From positions 248,001-312,000 of the forward strand of contig NZ_LR215047.1 of the NCBI RefSeq assembly GCF_900660715.1: a DNA stretch of 64,000 nucleotides, in the 5' to 3' direction. The DNA is from Metamycoplasma arthritidis. GTDB lineage: Bacteria > Bacillota_I > Bacilli_A > Mycoplasmatales > Metamycoplasmataceae. Position numbers and translations under genes: made by a program. Shown one piece after another: positions 53,792 through 63,967 of this stretch (its first letter is position 1; each line of letters opens with the position of its first letter). The notes below the pieces were generated by a model that was not told the DNA's origin, made no database searches, and saw only the letters and a program-made list of their open reading frames with translations.

Positions 53792-53823
53792 TAAAAAAGC
53801 AGCCTAAATTAGGTTGTTTTTTG
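53792..53823 (+). terminator. Terminator of pgsA
   Basis: An A6-GC-AGCCTAA arm pairs with TTAGGTT-G-T6 with one or two mismatches. Confidence 0.65.
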
Positions 53824-53887
53824 ATTTTTCTTGCTATAAAACTTTTTAATTATTGCATTTAATTACAAGAAAGCTAAGTAAAAACAT

Positions 53888-53893
53888 TATAAT
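53888..53893 (+). promoter_or_regulatory. -10 box of tRNA-Ser
   Basis: TATAAT 12 bp before the first base of tRNA-Ser. Confidence 0.6.
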
Positions 53894-53905
53894 TAAAAAG
53901 GATTT

Positions 53906-53994
53906 AGATGGTTGCTCGAGTGGCTGAAGAGGTTAGTCTCGAAAACTAATAATGAGTTTTTCATTCAAGGGTTCAAATCCCTTACCATCTGCCA
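53906..53994 (+). tRNA. tRNA-Ser (CGA)
   Basis: Class II tRNA of 89 nt. Acceptor AGATGGT pairs with ACCATCT, the anticodon stem is TTAGT/ACTAA with loop CTCGAAA (anticodon CGA), there is a long variable arm (AATGAGTTTTTCATT), and CCA is encoded. Confidence 0.93.
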
Positions 53995-54114
53995 TTTTTT
54001 TTATGCAATTTTTGTGGCTTAATTTAGCGATTAAAATATATTTGTATATAATATTAAATAACTTTTAAACTACTTTTATACAAAAATTAACTGACTTAAA
54101 AGAAAGGAAAAACA

Positions 54115-54267
54115 ATGCCAAGAGAAGGTCTTACTTTAAGATGTGAAACTTGCAAAATGGAAAACTACATCACCAAAAAAAATAAAAAGTTACACCCAGA
54201 TAAAATGGAAGTAACTAAGTACTGTCCAAAATGCAACCAACACACTAACCACAAAGAAAAAAAATAG
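54115..54267 (+). CDS. rpmG: 50S ribosomal protein L33
   Basis: The 50 residues contain both zinc-ribbon pairs, CETC and CPKC, so this is the C+ (zinc-binding) form. AGAAAGGAAA precedes the ATG. It is too short for usual ORF thresholds. pepP starts 46 nt later, after its own AAGGAG. Confidence 0.95.
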   Translation: MPREGLTLRCETCKMENYITKKNKKLHPDKMEVTKYCPKCNQHTNHKEKK

Positions 54268-54313
54268 TTATTTAAGGTTACAAAAACAACATACTAAACT
54301 AAGGAGTGCTCAA

Positions 54314-55354
54314 ATGTTAAAACAAGAACTTGACAAAATCTTTAACGAACATAAACTAGATGCAATTATTTCAGAATCGCCTCAAACTAGACTTTGATAT
54401 GCTAATGTCAAAACTTCAGATGGATATTTAGTAATTGAGCCTGGTAAAGCATTTTTATTTGCTGATGGTCGTTATATCGAATATGTTACAAAAAGTGCCA
54501 AAAATGTTGAAATTAAGTTGCTTGAAGGAACAGCTCTTTCTGAATTTTTAGCTAAAAAGAACTACAAAAAAATCGGAGTTGAAAAAGACTATTTACGTCT
54601 AGAAACTCTAGGTACTTTTAAAACGATTTTACCAAATGCCGAATTTATCGAAATTTCTGCTCAACAATTCAGAATCAAAAAAGACGAAGAGGAAGTTGCT
54701 AAAATTCAAGAAGCATGTAATATTTCATTGCAAGCTTTTGAAGAGCTTAGAAAAATTTTAAGAGTTGGAATGACCGAGCTAGAAGCATCAAACAAACTTG
54801 GATATTTGATGCGTTTATTTGGCGCCGATAAAGAATCATTTGAATCAATCATTGCTTTTGGAAGCAACGCCGCTGAACCGCATCACCACCCAACAGCAAG
54901 AAAACTTGCCGATGGCGATATTGTTAAAGTTGACTTTGGAGCACAATTTGATGGCTGAGCTAGTGACATTACTAGAACATTTTTCTTTGGAAAGCCAAAG
55001 AGCCAAGAATTAATTAAAGTTTTAGATGTTGTAATAGAAGCGCAAAGATTGGGAAGAGAAGCGGTTAAACCAGGGATTAGCACTAGCGAAATTGACAAAG
55101 TTTGCCGTGAATATATTGAACAACATGGTTTTGGTAAATTCTTTACTCACTCAACTGGGCACGGTGTAGGAATTGATGTTCATGAACTGCCAAGAGTCTC
55201 AGCAAGCGCTACTACTATTCTTGAACCTGGCATGGTTATTACCGTTGAACCTGGCATATACATTGAAAATCTAGGTGGTGCTAGAATTGAAGATACCGTT
55301 CTAGTTACTGCTGATGGCGCAAGAGTTCTAAGCCGTCCTGAAGACTACAAATAA
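54314..55354 (+). CDS. pepP: Xaa-Pro aminopeptidase (M24 family)
   Basis: Removes N-terminal residues preceding proline from peptides, for amino-acid supply from imported peptides. The 346 residues have an N-terminal creatinase-like domain (1-120) and the pita-bread domain with metal ligands in KVDFGAQFDGWASDITRTF (two Asp), the His of THSTGHGVG, and Glu in VEPGIYI and RIEDTV. UGA-Trp within the first metal motif. AAGGAG precedes the ATG. Confidence 0.94.
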
Positions 55355-55373
55355 TTTCAATAATAAAGACATT

Positions 55374-55411
55374 AAAAAATCTTCTTCATCGTTTAAGTGT
55401 GAAGATTTTTT
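55374..55411 (+). terminator. Terminator of pepP
   Basis: AAAAAATCTTC pairs with GAAGATTTTTT, an 11-bp stem. Confidence 0.85.
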
Positions 55412-55523
55412 ATTTAATATTTTTCTACTCCATATTAAAAATTGATCTAAAGTGAGATTATAAAAAACGTTTTATTATGATACGCTACACACGTTTTTAA
55501 AATAACAGCAAATATCGTTTTGA

Positions 55524-55529
55524 TATAAT
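55524..55529 (+). promoter_or_regulatory. -10 box with long leader before the methyltransferase gene
   Basis: TATAAT in TTTTGATATAATTTTC. A start near 55536 would give a leader of about 130 nt. The leader holds CTTACTT (55533-55539) and two AAGTAAG copies (55545-55551 and 55556-55562) that could pair with it in turn, and an ACTAC/GTAGT hairpin just before the ribosome site. Confidence 0.45.
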
Positions 55530-55666
55530 TTTCTTACTTATAAAAAGTAAGTTGCAAGTAAGAAAGCTTAAGTAAAAAAGTTTAATTCTATTAAAACATA
55601 TATAAATACTAACCAATACAATATCACTTATTACTACTATCTTTGTAGTTGCTAATGGAGAAACTT

Positions 55667-56395
55667 ATGGAAAAAACACAATTAATTAACTATTACGAAA
55701 ATAGTAAGAATTTCAAACAATATCATGATACTGCAAAATTAGGGTTTTGAAAATCTGAGAATGATCTGCTTAAAAAATACCAAACATCATTTCCTAAAAA
55801 AATCAAAATCTTAGACTTGGGATGCGGCACAGGTAGAACGACTTTCGCTTTGCAAAAAATGTTTCCTGAAGCCAATATTTTAGCAATTGATATTTCAACT
55901 AGAATGATTGAATTGGCCAGTCAATTAAACGAATCAAAACAAACTAAATTTGTTATTAGCGACATCTTAAAATATGATTTTAAAGACGAAAAATATGACC
56001 TTATTTTATTTAGCTTTAACGGCTTTTCTAACATAACAGCAGCAAACGATATTAGAGCTTTTCTAAAGCTTATCCGCCAACTACTAAAAGACGAAAATAG
56101 TAAATACATTTTTACTGTTCATGATATGTTTTCAAACGATGAGTACTGTAAATTTTGAACCGAAACTAAAAAAGTAAATTATCTTGATACTTTGTCAGAC
56201 GAAAAAATTCTAGAACCTCATAACATTAAAACAAGATTCTACCGTCATGAAGATATTGTTCAACTAACTAACGAGTTTGGCTTTGAAATAGTAGAGAGCT
56301 TTAAACGTGATGATAGCCAAGAGGCTAAATGAGTACTAGAGATTTCTTACCCAGTTGTTTTTTATGTTTTCGCAAAAGCTAAAGGACTAAAATAA
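55667..56395 (+). CDS. Class I SAM-dependent methyltransferase
   Basis: The 242 residues have the SAM motif ILDLGCGTGRTTFAL, the acidic residue after strand 2 (AIDIS), and SDILKYDFKDEKYDLILFSFNGF for motifs III and IV. No substrate-specific domain is visible; small-molecule or protein methylation is possible. GGAG at 55656-55659 supports the start at 55667; an in-frame ATG at 55655 would add four residues. It opens an accessory region with a long leader, and the next gene begins 42 nt after its stop. Four UGA-Trp codons. Confidence 0.85.
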
Positions 56396-56423
56396 ATCAG
56401 CAAATTAAAAGCTAATTGAAATA

Positions 56424-56429
56424 TATAAT
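56424..56429 (+). promoter_or_regulatory. -10 box of the nucleotidyltransferase gene, leaderless
   Basis: TATAAT ends 8 nt before the ATG at 56438; no ribosome site. It gives the two downstream genes their own promoter. Confidence 0.5.
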
Positions 56430-56437
56430 TAGAGCAA

Positions 56438-57805
56438 ATGAAATTTTGAATAAGCATTAAAAATGAACTAGACAAAATTATAAAAAAGTACGATGATATC
56501 TTAATCATCGTGTACGGATCTTCCTTGCAAAAGAAAAACTCCGATATTGACGTTATATTTGTAAAAGAAAAATTTGAACGTCATAATAAAAAATGATTAA
56601 AAGAAGAATTAATAAATATTCACAAAACTTTAAATAGAAAAATTGATGAAGAAGTGGCATTTAATAATAAACTGTTTTTAACATTTGATGATTTATTTAA
56701 ATTACTTGCTTTTGATTATGAAGTTCATTTTGATATTTTTTTGACAAATGAGATTCTAAACTCAAATTTATTTATTAAAAGACTTATGTCCGTTGCAATT
56801 ATGACAGCTAAAAAAATAATTTATGGAAAAAAATTTTTTAATAATTTTGCTAATTGAATAAGAACAAAAATAATTATCAATTTTTTTAAAAAATTTTCTA
56901 AGGTTCATCCATATTCAAATCATATTAGAGATTTCAAAACAAATATAGATTTTAATAACTACAAAGATTTTTTAGGAATTAAAAATTTGGACAATTTCTT
57001 GAAAACAAATAAAATTTCTTGAGATAAAAACAGATATAACATGAATAATGGTATTATTTTTCATAATGATTTTAGTGGAGAAGAAAGCTCCATTAGCGCT
57101 TTTTTATTGCAAATACTAAAAAATGACTTTAATACAAAAAATAAAACAATAGTTGAATTTTACAAACATAGTATATATAAAGAATTAAAAAAGATAAATG
57201 AAAAAATAATTGTCAAGGAATGTCTTAATTTAAATAAGATGAGCATTTTAAACAAAAAAGACGTTTTAGAATATGCTAACGAAAATAAAGATAAGCTAAT
57301 ACTATATGATGAGAGCAAGTTATACTTAAGTCAAAATTGAAACGAGCTAACTCTTTTAAAAGATGAATTGCCTAATAATTTAATAATAATGTATTCAAAG
57401 GAAAAAATTTTTAATAATTGCAATAATAGCCTGATTGTCATGGTCATGTCTAATGAGCTTTCAAAAAGGTACTATCAAGAAAATACTAAAATAAAAATTC
57501 CAAAATATTTAATGCAACAAAAAGACTATTTAAAAGTTGAAACTGTAAGAAGCCAAATTAAAAGAAATATAGAATATATAAAAAATAACTTAAAAAACAC
57601 AAAAGAATATAAATTTATCATATTTGAAGAAGTCGGCATGATTCAATTATCATTTTTTGATAAAAATAAATTCAAATTGTTTTTGGATAGATTGAAAACA
57701 TTTAATATTTATTTTAAGGAACATAATAAAACAGTTTCAATAAATGCAACTAACATATTTATTGTTGAAAAAATAATACAAGAATTAAAAGAATTGATGG
57801 ATTAA
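56438..57805 (+). CDS. Nucleotidyltransferase-domain protein, 455 residues
   Basis: Residues about 20-110 form a minimal nucleotidyltransferase fold: G27-S28 in IVYGSSLQ and the metal pair D36-x-D38 in SDIDVIF; D70 or D99 may be the third acid. The remaining 340 residues are Lys/Asn/Ile-rich and I recognise no domain in them. The gene is markedly more A/T-rich than neighbouring core genes (about 17% G+C in sampled lines against about 30%) and favours ATA and AGA codons, signs of foreign origin or relaxed drift. It ends 1 nt before the PLP-fusion gene, so the two surely act together. AMP or other nucleotide transfer to a small molecule or protein is inferred. Confidence 0.78.
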
Positions 57806-57806
57806 T

Positions 57807-59909
57807 ATGAAAAAAGAATTTTTAATTAAAAAGTATGTTTCAAAGCTTTTAAAATATTTCACAAATAATTTTGATTCTCAACCAAAAATTAGTGAATTAG
57901 ACCCTAACGAAATTTTTAAAAAATTATGAAAATGAAAAATTGAAGACTACAAGTTTTTTGAAGAGAATTTGGCTAGATTATTTGGAAATCAAAAAAACGA
58001 AAGATATCTTTCATTCCCCGATACAGGTATAGACGCTTATGGATTTATTGGCGACTTTATAAACATATTACTAAATCCTATAACAATAACATATTTTAAT
58101 GGTAGTCCATTAGGTACAATCGTTGAAATTGATACAATTAATAAGATTAGAAGACTTCTAAACCTTGATGACACAAAATTTGACATTAAAGCCGGTCTTT
58201 ATAATTTAGGCGGAGTTTGAACGTTAGGCGGAACAATGGCGAATCACTTGGCCATTAACGACCACATATCTAAATATTTGTTGGAACACAACGATTTCGA
58301 TAAAAAAATAGCTCTATTAAAAAATGATACTCATTATTCTGTTTTTAATGGTATCAAAAATGCTTTACAAAATAATGATAAGGTAATTTTTATTGACAAA
58401 AACTATATTGAATTTTTCTTTGAAAAAAACCACGAAAAAATTGCTTTTGTTATTGCTACATTCGGTACTAGTGGTGGGACTTCTAAACACAATGCGCTAA
58501 AGATTATGGATATGTGCAATAAATATAATTTACCGCTTCACATAGATGCTGCTCAAGGTTTTGTTGATTTCATTGTAAATCCAATTGACTGAAATAAATT
58601 TAAAAACGAAATTACTATTTCAATTGATTTTCATAAAGCATTGCATTTAAATTATGGTAGTTCATATTTGATAGCTAAAAACGCTGATTTTTTTAATTTT
58701 AAATTATCTTCTAGCTCATTAGATTTGGCACATTTAAATAATTTAGTCGGTTCCAAGTCGTGTAATTCTTTAAAAACATGACTTTTTTTACAAAATAATA
58801 CACAAGAAGAAATTGTTAATAAAATCTTAGGTGCAAGAGAATCACTTGACAAACTATTAGCAAAGATTTTGACTAATAAAAATGTTAAATTATTAACAAA
58901 TGATTATATGCATAAAGCTTTAGTGTCAATAAATTTCAACTCAGAAGATGATGATTTTTTGATGAATTTGTTTGTTAATAATATGATTGATAATCACGGC
59001 ATTATCTTCGATGTTATTTCATATCCAATTGGTAATAAATTCTCATTGGTTTTGGGAATTAGCACTTCACAAAAAATTAGCACCAAAAAAATAAATGAAA
59101 TTTCACAAAAATTCTTATATGAGTTAAAAAAAATTTCACAAAGTCAAGAAATGAAACCCGCCGTATATAATCACGTTTTAAGCCCAGCCACATGACAAAA
59201 TGCTAATTTCTCACAATTAATTTTAAAAAAAGTCGAAAAATTTAGCAAACTAGGATTTTATATTGAAGGCTCAACTAGTTTATGGTTAACTTATAAAGAC
59301 TACTATAAACTTCCTAATGACATTGACTTGGTTTTGCTTAATAATAGTTTTAATTCGTTTGACGAAAAGTTTAATTACCTAAAGAGTGCTATAAATAAAC
59401 CCAATTTGCAGCAATATGACATCATTAATTGAGTTGAAGATTGAATTTCAATTGACATTTTATTGACAGCTAATTTTGCCGATGACATGCTAATGAAAAA
59501 AACTATTTTATTTCAAGGCAAAAACTATCAAGTTAACTTAGTTAAACCTGAGTATACTTATTTTTCAAAAATAGTTTCTTATCTTTATAAAGCCATGAAT
59601 ACAAACAAAATTGAAAAAACGATTCTCAAAAAAGACATTATTAACGACATTGTGTTCTTATCTAAAAAAGTTAGCTTAACCGATGATGTTTTAGAAAAAT
59701 GAGTATTACACGAGATTAAAAGTGCTTTTTATATTTATTGAGAAAATATTTACTACGATTTAGAAAAAACGAACATCGATTTAGAAATTCTTGACCAGAA
59801 AAGTAAAACGATCATTGCAAAAGTTATTGCTTTACTAATTAAAAACAAAAACTTTGCGCCTAAAATTGATGAAGCTTTTAGATTTGATTGAAAAAAACTA
59901 GAAAACTAA
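57807..59909 (+). CDS. Group II PLP decarboxylase fused to a nucleotidyltransferase domain
   Basis: A 700-residue fusion. Residues about 1-450 match group II pyridoxal-phosphate decarboxylases: FNGSPLGTIVEID, LGGVWTLGGTMANHLA, H176 in THYSVFNG, D247 in HIDAAQGF and the PLP lysine K277 in SIDFHKALHLNYG. Residues about 470-700 form a nucleotidyltransferase of AbiEii-like pattern: G488-S489 in IEGSTSLW, D505-x-D507 in PNDIDLVL and D550 in SIDIL. All catalytic residues of both parts are present, so both may be active. It starts 1 nt after the upstream nucleotidyltransferase gene. An amino acid or related compound may be decarboxylated and then nucleotidylated; the substrate is unknown. A terminator overlaps its end. 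Confidence 0.85.
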
Positions 59910-59935
59910 GATTTAGTTGGCTTTCTAGTTTTTAT
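59894..59935 (+). terminator. Terminator overlapping the end of the PLP-fusion gene
   Basis: AAAACTAGAAA (in the last codons) pairs with TTTCTAGTTTT, an 11-bp stem ending in T5. A second hairpin, GCATCAT/ATGATGC plus six T, follows at 59971-59995. Confidence 0.8.
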
Positions 59936-59993
59936 AATCTTTTTTAAAGCGAATAAAACATTTTTATTTAGCATCATTTTATGATGCGATTTT

Positions 59994-60824
59994 TTATTTT
60001 GCTAGTAGCGTTTTAATTTCGTCTTTATAGGGGCTTCAATCTTTAGTACGTGGTGTTTCTAAAATTATAGGAATATTATCAAAGTCTTTATCATGAACAA
60101 AACGTTTAAGGGTTTCTAATTTAATATAACCTTTGTCAATGTTTGCATGACGGTCTTTATGAGAAGCACGATCATTAAGAGAGTCATTTAAATGAATAAC
60201 TTTAATTAATTTTAAATAATCATTGTCAATTAAATACTTTTTAAAGGCATCATAGTCTTTAATATTATATCCTGCATCCCAAATGTGGCAAGTGTCCAAA
60301 CACATCGCCACACGGTCATTATTAACTTGATCAATAACATATTTAATATCTTCAAAATTGCTACAAATCTCGCTACCTTTTCCGGCCATTGTTTCAAGGC
60401 AAATAGTGATATCTTTAGTTTGCTCTAGAATTTTTTTTAGGCCAAAAACTAAAATATCTAAAGCTTCTTTTACTGGGTATAAATTATTATGAAACCCAGG
60501 ATGTAAAACTAAATATTTAATGCCGATGTAATTTGCTCTTTGACATTCTGCTACTAAAAAATCAATAGCAAACTCTTGTTTAGAACGATTAGCTAAGTTA
60601 ACAATATAAGGAGCGTGCACAACAATATCTTCGGCCTTAATTTGCGACGAGTATTTTGCTAAATAATCTTCATAGTGATATTTTTCAACGCTAATTCTTG
60701 TTGAGTTTTGAGGCGGACCTAAGTAAATCATGGCACAATTTGCGCCGTTATCTAAACTTTCTTTAATGGCTCCACATAAATAATCAGGCGCTTTAAAAGA
60801 AACATGACTTCCCAATTTAATCAT
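59994..60824 (-). CDS. nfo: Endonuclease IV (AP endonuclease)
   Basis: Cuts DNA at abasic sites in base excision repair, using three zinc ions. The 276 residues start MIKLGSHVSFKAPDYL and show VHAPYIVNLAN, LHPGFH, LETMAGKG, CLDTCHIWDAGY, IHLNDS, DRHANIDKG and ILETP, which contain the His/Asp/Glu metal ligands. The C-terminus lies past one UGA-Trp. The ATG shares a base with the stop of the upstream deoxyribosyltransferase gene. Confidence 0.97.
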
Positions 60825-61309
60825 TATAGTTTATTAAAAATCTTCCCTAATCTAGTGCACAGCTCTTCAAAACTCTTAACTTCATAATTGCATTCAAAAA
60901 CAAGACCATTGACAAACCGATTTACTCTTTCTAGATAATACATTTGGTCGCGTCAATCACTATGAAAAACTACGATTTTTAGATCACTTTTTAGATTTTT
61001 ATGCTTGTAAAATAAATATCCTAGTTCCAACATGGTACCGCTATCAGTATTATCAATATCAACAATCAATAAGTTAGTTTTATCTAAAAAACTAATATCT
61101 TTTTGATAGAAATAATCATGCTTCAAAACTTGAGGATCTTCAATTGTTTCATTGATAGTCAATGGATTAAAAACATTTAGTTCAAATTTATCTTTAGCTG
61201 TGGACATCTCAAAAATTTCTTTTGCTGCAGCGGCCATTTTATTTCTTAAAAAAACTTCGGCTTCGGTAAAGAGCGGTCCAGCAATATAGATATTGTATTC
61301 AGGTTTCAT
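60824..61309 (-). CDS. Nucleoside 2-deoxyribosyltransferase
   Basis: Moves deoxyribose between bases, a salvage enzyme. The 161 residues begin YNIYIAGPLFTEAE, the usual IYLAGP start, and have DIDNTDSGTMLELGYLFYK, where the Asp and the Glu (nucleophile position) are conserved. AAGGAGAAA lies 9 nt before the ATG. The stop overlaps nfo by one base, so the two form an operon. UGA-Trp at 60953. Confidence 0.88.
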
Positions 61310-61639
61310 GCTTAAATTTCTCCTTATTCTAAATTATATTTATTTATTAATAAAGCGCTTAAAATCACTAGTTTTTATTTAGACGCTAATTTGTAGATAA
61401 TGATAAATTTAATGTTATTTATTTGCTTTTAAGCAAAAACTAAATTGAAGTTAAAAATTAAAAATCATAAATTATGATTATTTTTTAGCAATTTTCTTTT
61501 TTAGACTATTGATTAATCTAATTTTTAATTTTATTTAACTAGAATTAAATTAGCGCAACTGTAAATATGTTATTTGCATTGGATCATATTAGTTTAATAA
61601 TAAATGAGACTAAAACTTTAAAAAAGCAAGGAAAATACC
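61310..61639. other. Gene-free interval, divergent promoters
   Basis: No coding region. A perfect hairpin AATCATAA/TTATGATT followed by six T lies at 61461-61486 but has no plus-strand gene before it. TTGCAT near 61574 and AATAAT-like sequence near 61600 may be the lipoprotein promoter. Confidence 0.45.
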
Positions 61640-62233
61640 ATGAAAAAAATAATATCTTTAGCCATGTTTGCATGTATATCACTTCCTACTATGTCGTTAG
61701 TTTCTTGCAATAATGAGGCCAAAGAAACAAAAATAATTGAAAATTTTTTCAATAAATCTTTTAAATACAAAGTTAAGAAAATTAAAAAAGGTAAGTTCAA
61801 TAGAATTGACCATTTTAAAGAAGGTGATACTTTATTTGAGTATGTGCCTAATAAAAAGTTTGAAGAAACTTTAATAACCACCCAACGAATTCAAAATAGT
61901 TTAAGTGATAAAGTTTATTTAGATACATTTATTGATGATTTAGTTAAAAAAGTATTAAAAGAAAAATACAACTATAGCGGACCTTATAAATCAAGAAAAA
62001 GCAATAAGGTTAAATTTTTATTAGATTCTATAAAAAAAGAAATTTATTGAAAAGCATTTGACGCAGCTCCTCCGGGAATTAGGCTACTCTTTGATTTCGA
62101 AAAAGACTACAAGAAAACCAGTATAGAAATAACTATAATTCTAGATCTATCAATAAAAGATAATAGCGCTAATGTAACAATTTGAGCTGGCTTAAATAAA
62201 TTTTATTTAACTCTTGAGCGCGTAGAAGAATAA
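61640..62233 (+). CDS. Small lipoprotein, 197 residues
   Basis: Signal peptide with lipobox SLVSC (Cys23), then a Lys-rich mature protein with a strand-forming C-terminus (SIEITIILDLSIKDNSANVTIWAGL). Two UGA-Trp. I recognise no family. GCAAGGAAAA lies upstream of the ATG. A surface lipoprotein, presumably host-exposed. Confidence 0.82.
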
Positions 62234-62344
62234 TTAAAAAGTGATGAAATTAAATAAACAAGGCCAAATAAAATAATTTATTTTATTTGCATTAACGCAC
62301 ATTTAAATTAATCTAAACTATTAAATAAATTCTACAAATAATAA

Positions 62345-62408
62345 AAAATAAGCCAAGCGTCTAAACAAAGTAAAATACTTTTTTAGACATTGATAAGGCT
62401 TATTTTTT
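62345..62408. terminator. Shared terminator of the lipoprotein gene and rpoD
   Basis: AAAATAAGCC pairs with GGCTTATTTT, and inside it GTCTAAA with TTTAGAC. A/T-rich flanks on both sides suit both converging transcripts. Confidence 0.75.
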
Positions 62409-62425
62409 GTTTTATTATGCAAAAA

Positions 62426-63967
62426 TTAGTCAGGATTGTAACTATCGTTTAAATAGAACTCTTTTAGTTTTTTACGTTTTTGTGGATGTTTTAGTTTACG
62501 TAAGATTTTGGCTTCTAATTTTCTAACTTTTTCTTTTGAGATGTTAAGTTCTTTAGCTAATTCATCTAAAGTGTGAGGACGATATGGCACGCCTGAAGGA
62601 TCTTGGCCAACACCATAACGTTTTCTAATCAAAGCTTGGTCTTCAGGATCTAAAGAGCTATTGATCATTTCATTTAAAATGACAGCTAATTCTTGTTGAC
62701 TAGCAAAATCATTCGGACTAATGACGCTTTCATCTTTAACAAAATCAGAAAAACTTGAGTTTTCTTCTTTACCAATGTTTTTGTCTAAACTAATTGGATC
62801 GATGTTGATTTTACGAATGTATCTAACTTTTTCGGCAGTAAAATCACCACCAAATTTCTTAGCAATTTCTTCATCGGTAGGAGGATAACCAAATTCTTGT
62901 TGCAGTTCTCTTTCAATTTTTAGAATTTTGTTAATAGTTTCAACCATATGAACTGGGACGCGAATTGTCCTTGCTTGATCAGCTACGGCACGAGTAATAG
63001 CTTGGCGGATTCATCAAGTGGCGTAAGTTGAGAACTTAAAGCCCTTTTTATAATCGTACTTTGAAACTGCTTTCATAATCCCCGAATTGCCTTCTGAGAT
63101 TAGGTCAATAAAACTAAGCCCACGATTTTTGTAACGTTTTGCATTGTTAATTACTAGCCGCAAGTTTCTTTTAACTAGCATATCTCTCGCTCTTTTATAA
63201 CGATAGTAGTTATTGTTAGCAAGCGCTTCTTCCATTTTGATGGCCAACTCACGTTCTTTTTTAGGCGTTAACAATTTACCATACTTTCCAATTCAACGCA
63301 TATATCATTTAACGATGTCGTTTGTTTCGGTTAATTTATTAGAAAGCATATTGTCTTCACGACTAATGTGTTGATCTTCTAACTTAATTTCGTAAGTGTC
63401 ATATTCTTTTAGAAGATTTTCGGCTTCAATGTCTTCATCTTCATCAAAGTCGTCGCTTAACTTTTCGGTGTAATTATCATATTGAGGACTACTATCATCA
63501 GCTTCCGATTCAATGCCAAATTCTTCATTTTCGTCAATATCTTCTTCTAGATCTTTTTCATCGTCAAGATCTTCTTTAAAATCTTCATCTTCTTCCAAGT
63601 CTTCTAAAGTAGGTTCAAGATCTTCAATATCTTCTTCGTGAAGTTCATCATCTAGTGCATCGGTTTTAGTTTTTTTAGTCTTTTTTGATTTTTTGTCATT
63701 GGCTAATGATTCAAAAAAATCAGTTTCATTGATTTCATCATCATCACCGAAATCAATGTCACTACTTAAAACCCCTTGCTCAAGTAGTTTTTCAAATAAA
63801 ACATCAGTAGCTTCTTCAGAAAGTTCTAAATTTTTCTTTTCTAGAAGTTCATAAATTTCATCTTGGCTAAAAGCTTTTTTATTTTTATCTTTCTTGGTTG
63901 CTTTTGCTAGTTCTTGTTTTAGTTTATCAATAACTAAATCAACTGATTGGTCAAATTCATTATTCAT
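62426..63967 (-). CDS. rpoD: Primary RNA polymerase sigma factor
   Basis: Housekeeping sigma factor of 513 residues. Regions 2.1-2.4 include [38 protein letters not shown] and [16 protein letters not shown], region 3 covers [15 protein letters not shown], and region 4 has the helix-turn-helix [24 protein letters not shown]. The first 200 residues hold a lysine-rich segment and then a very acidic stretch (about residues 95-190, long runs of D and E), beyond the usual region 1.1. UGA-Trp codons split it in three. AGAGG precedes the ATG at 63967. Confidence 0.96.

Noticed and set aside
61461..61486. Terminator hairpin on the plus strand
   Set aside because: The hairpin and T run are real, but no plus-strand gene precedes it, so I do not assign it to a transcript.
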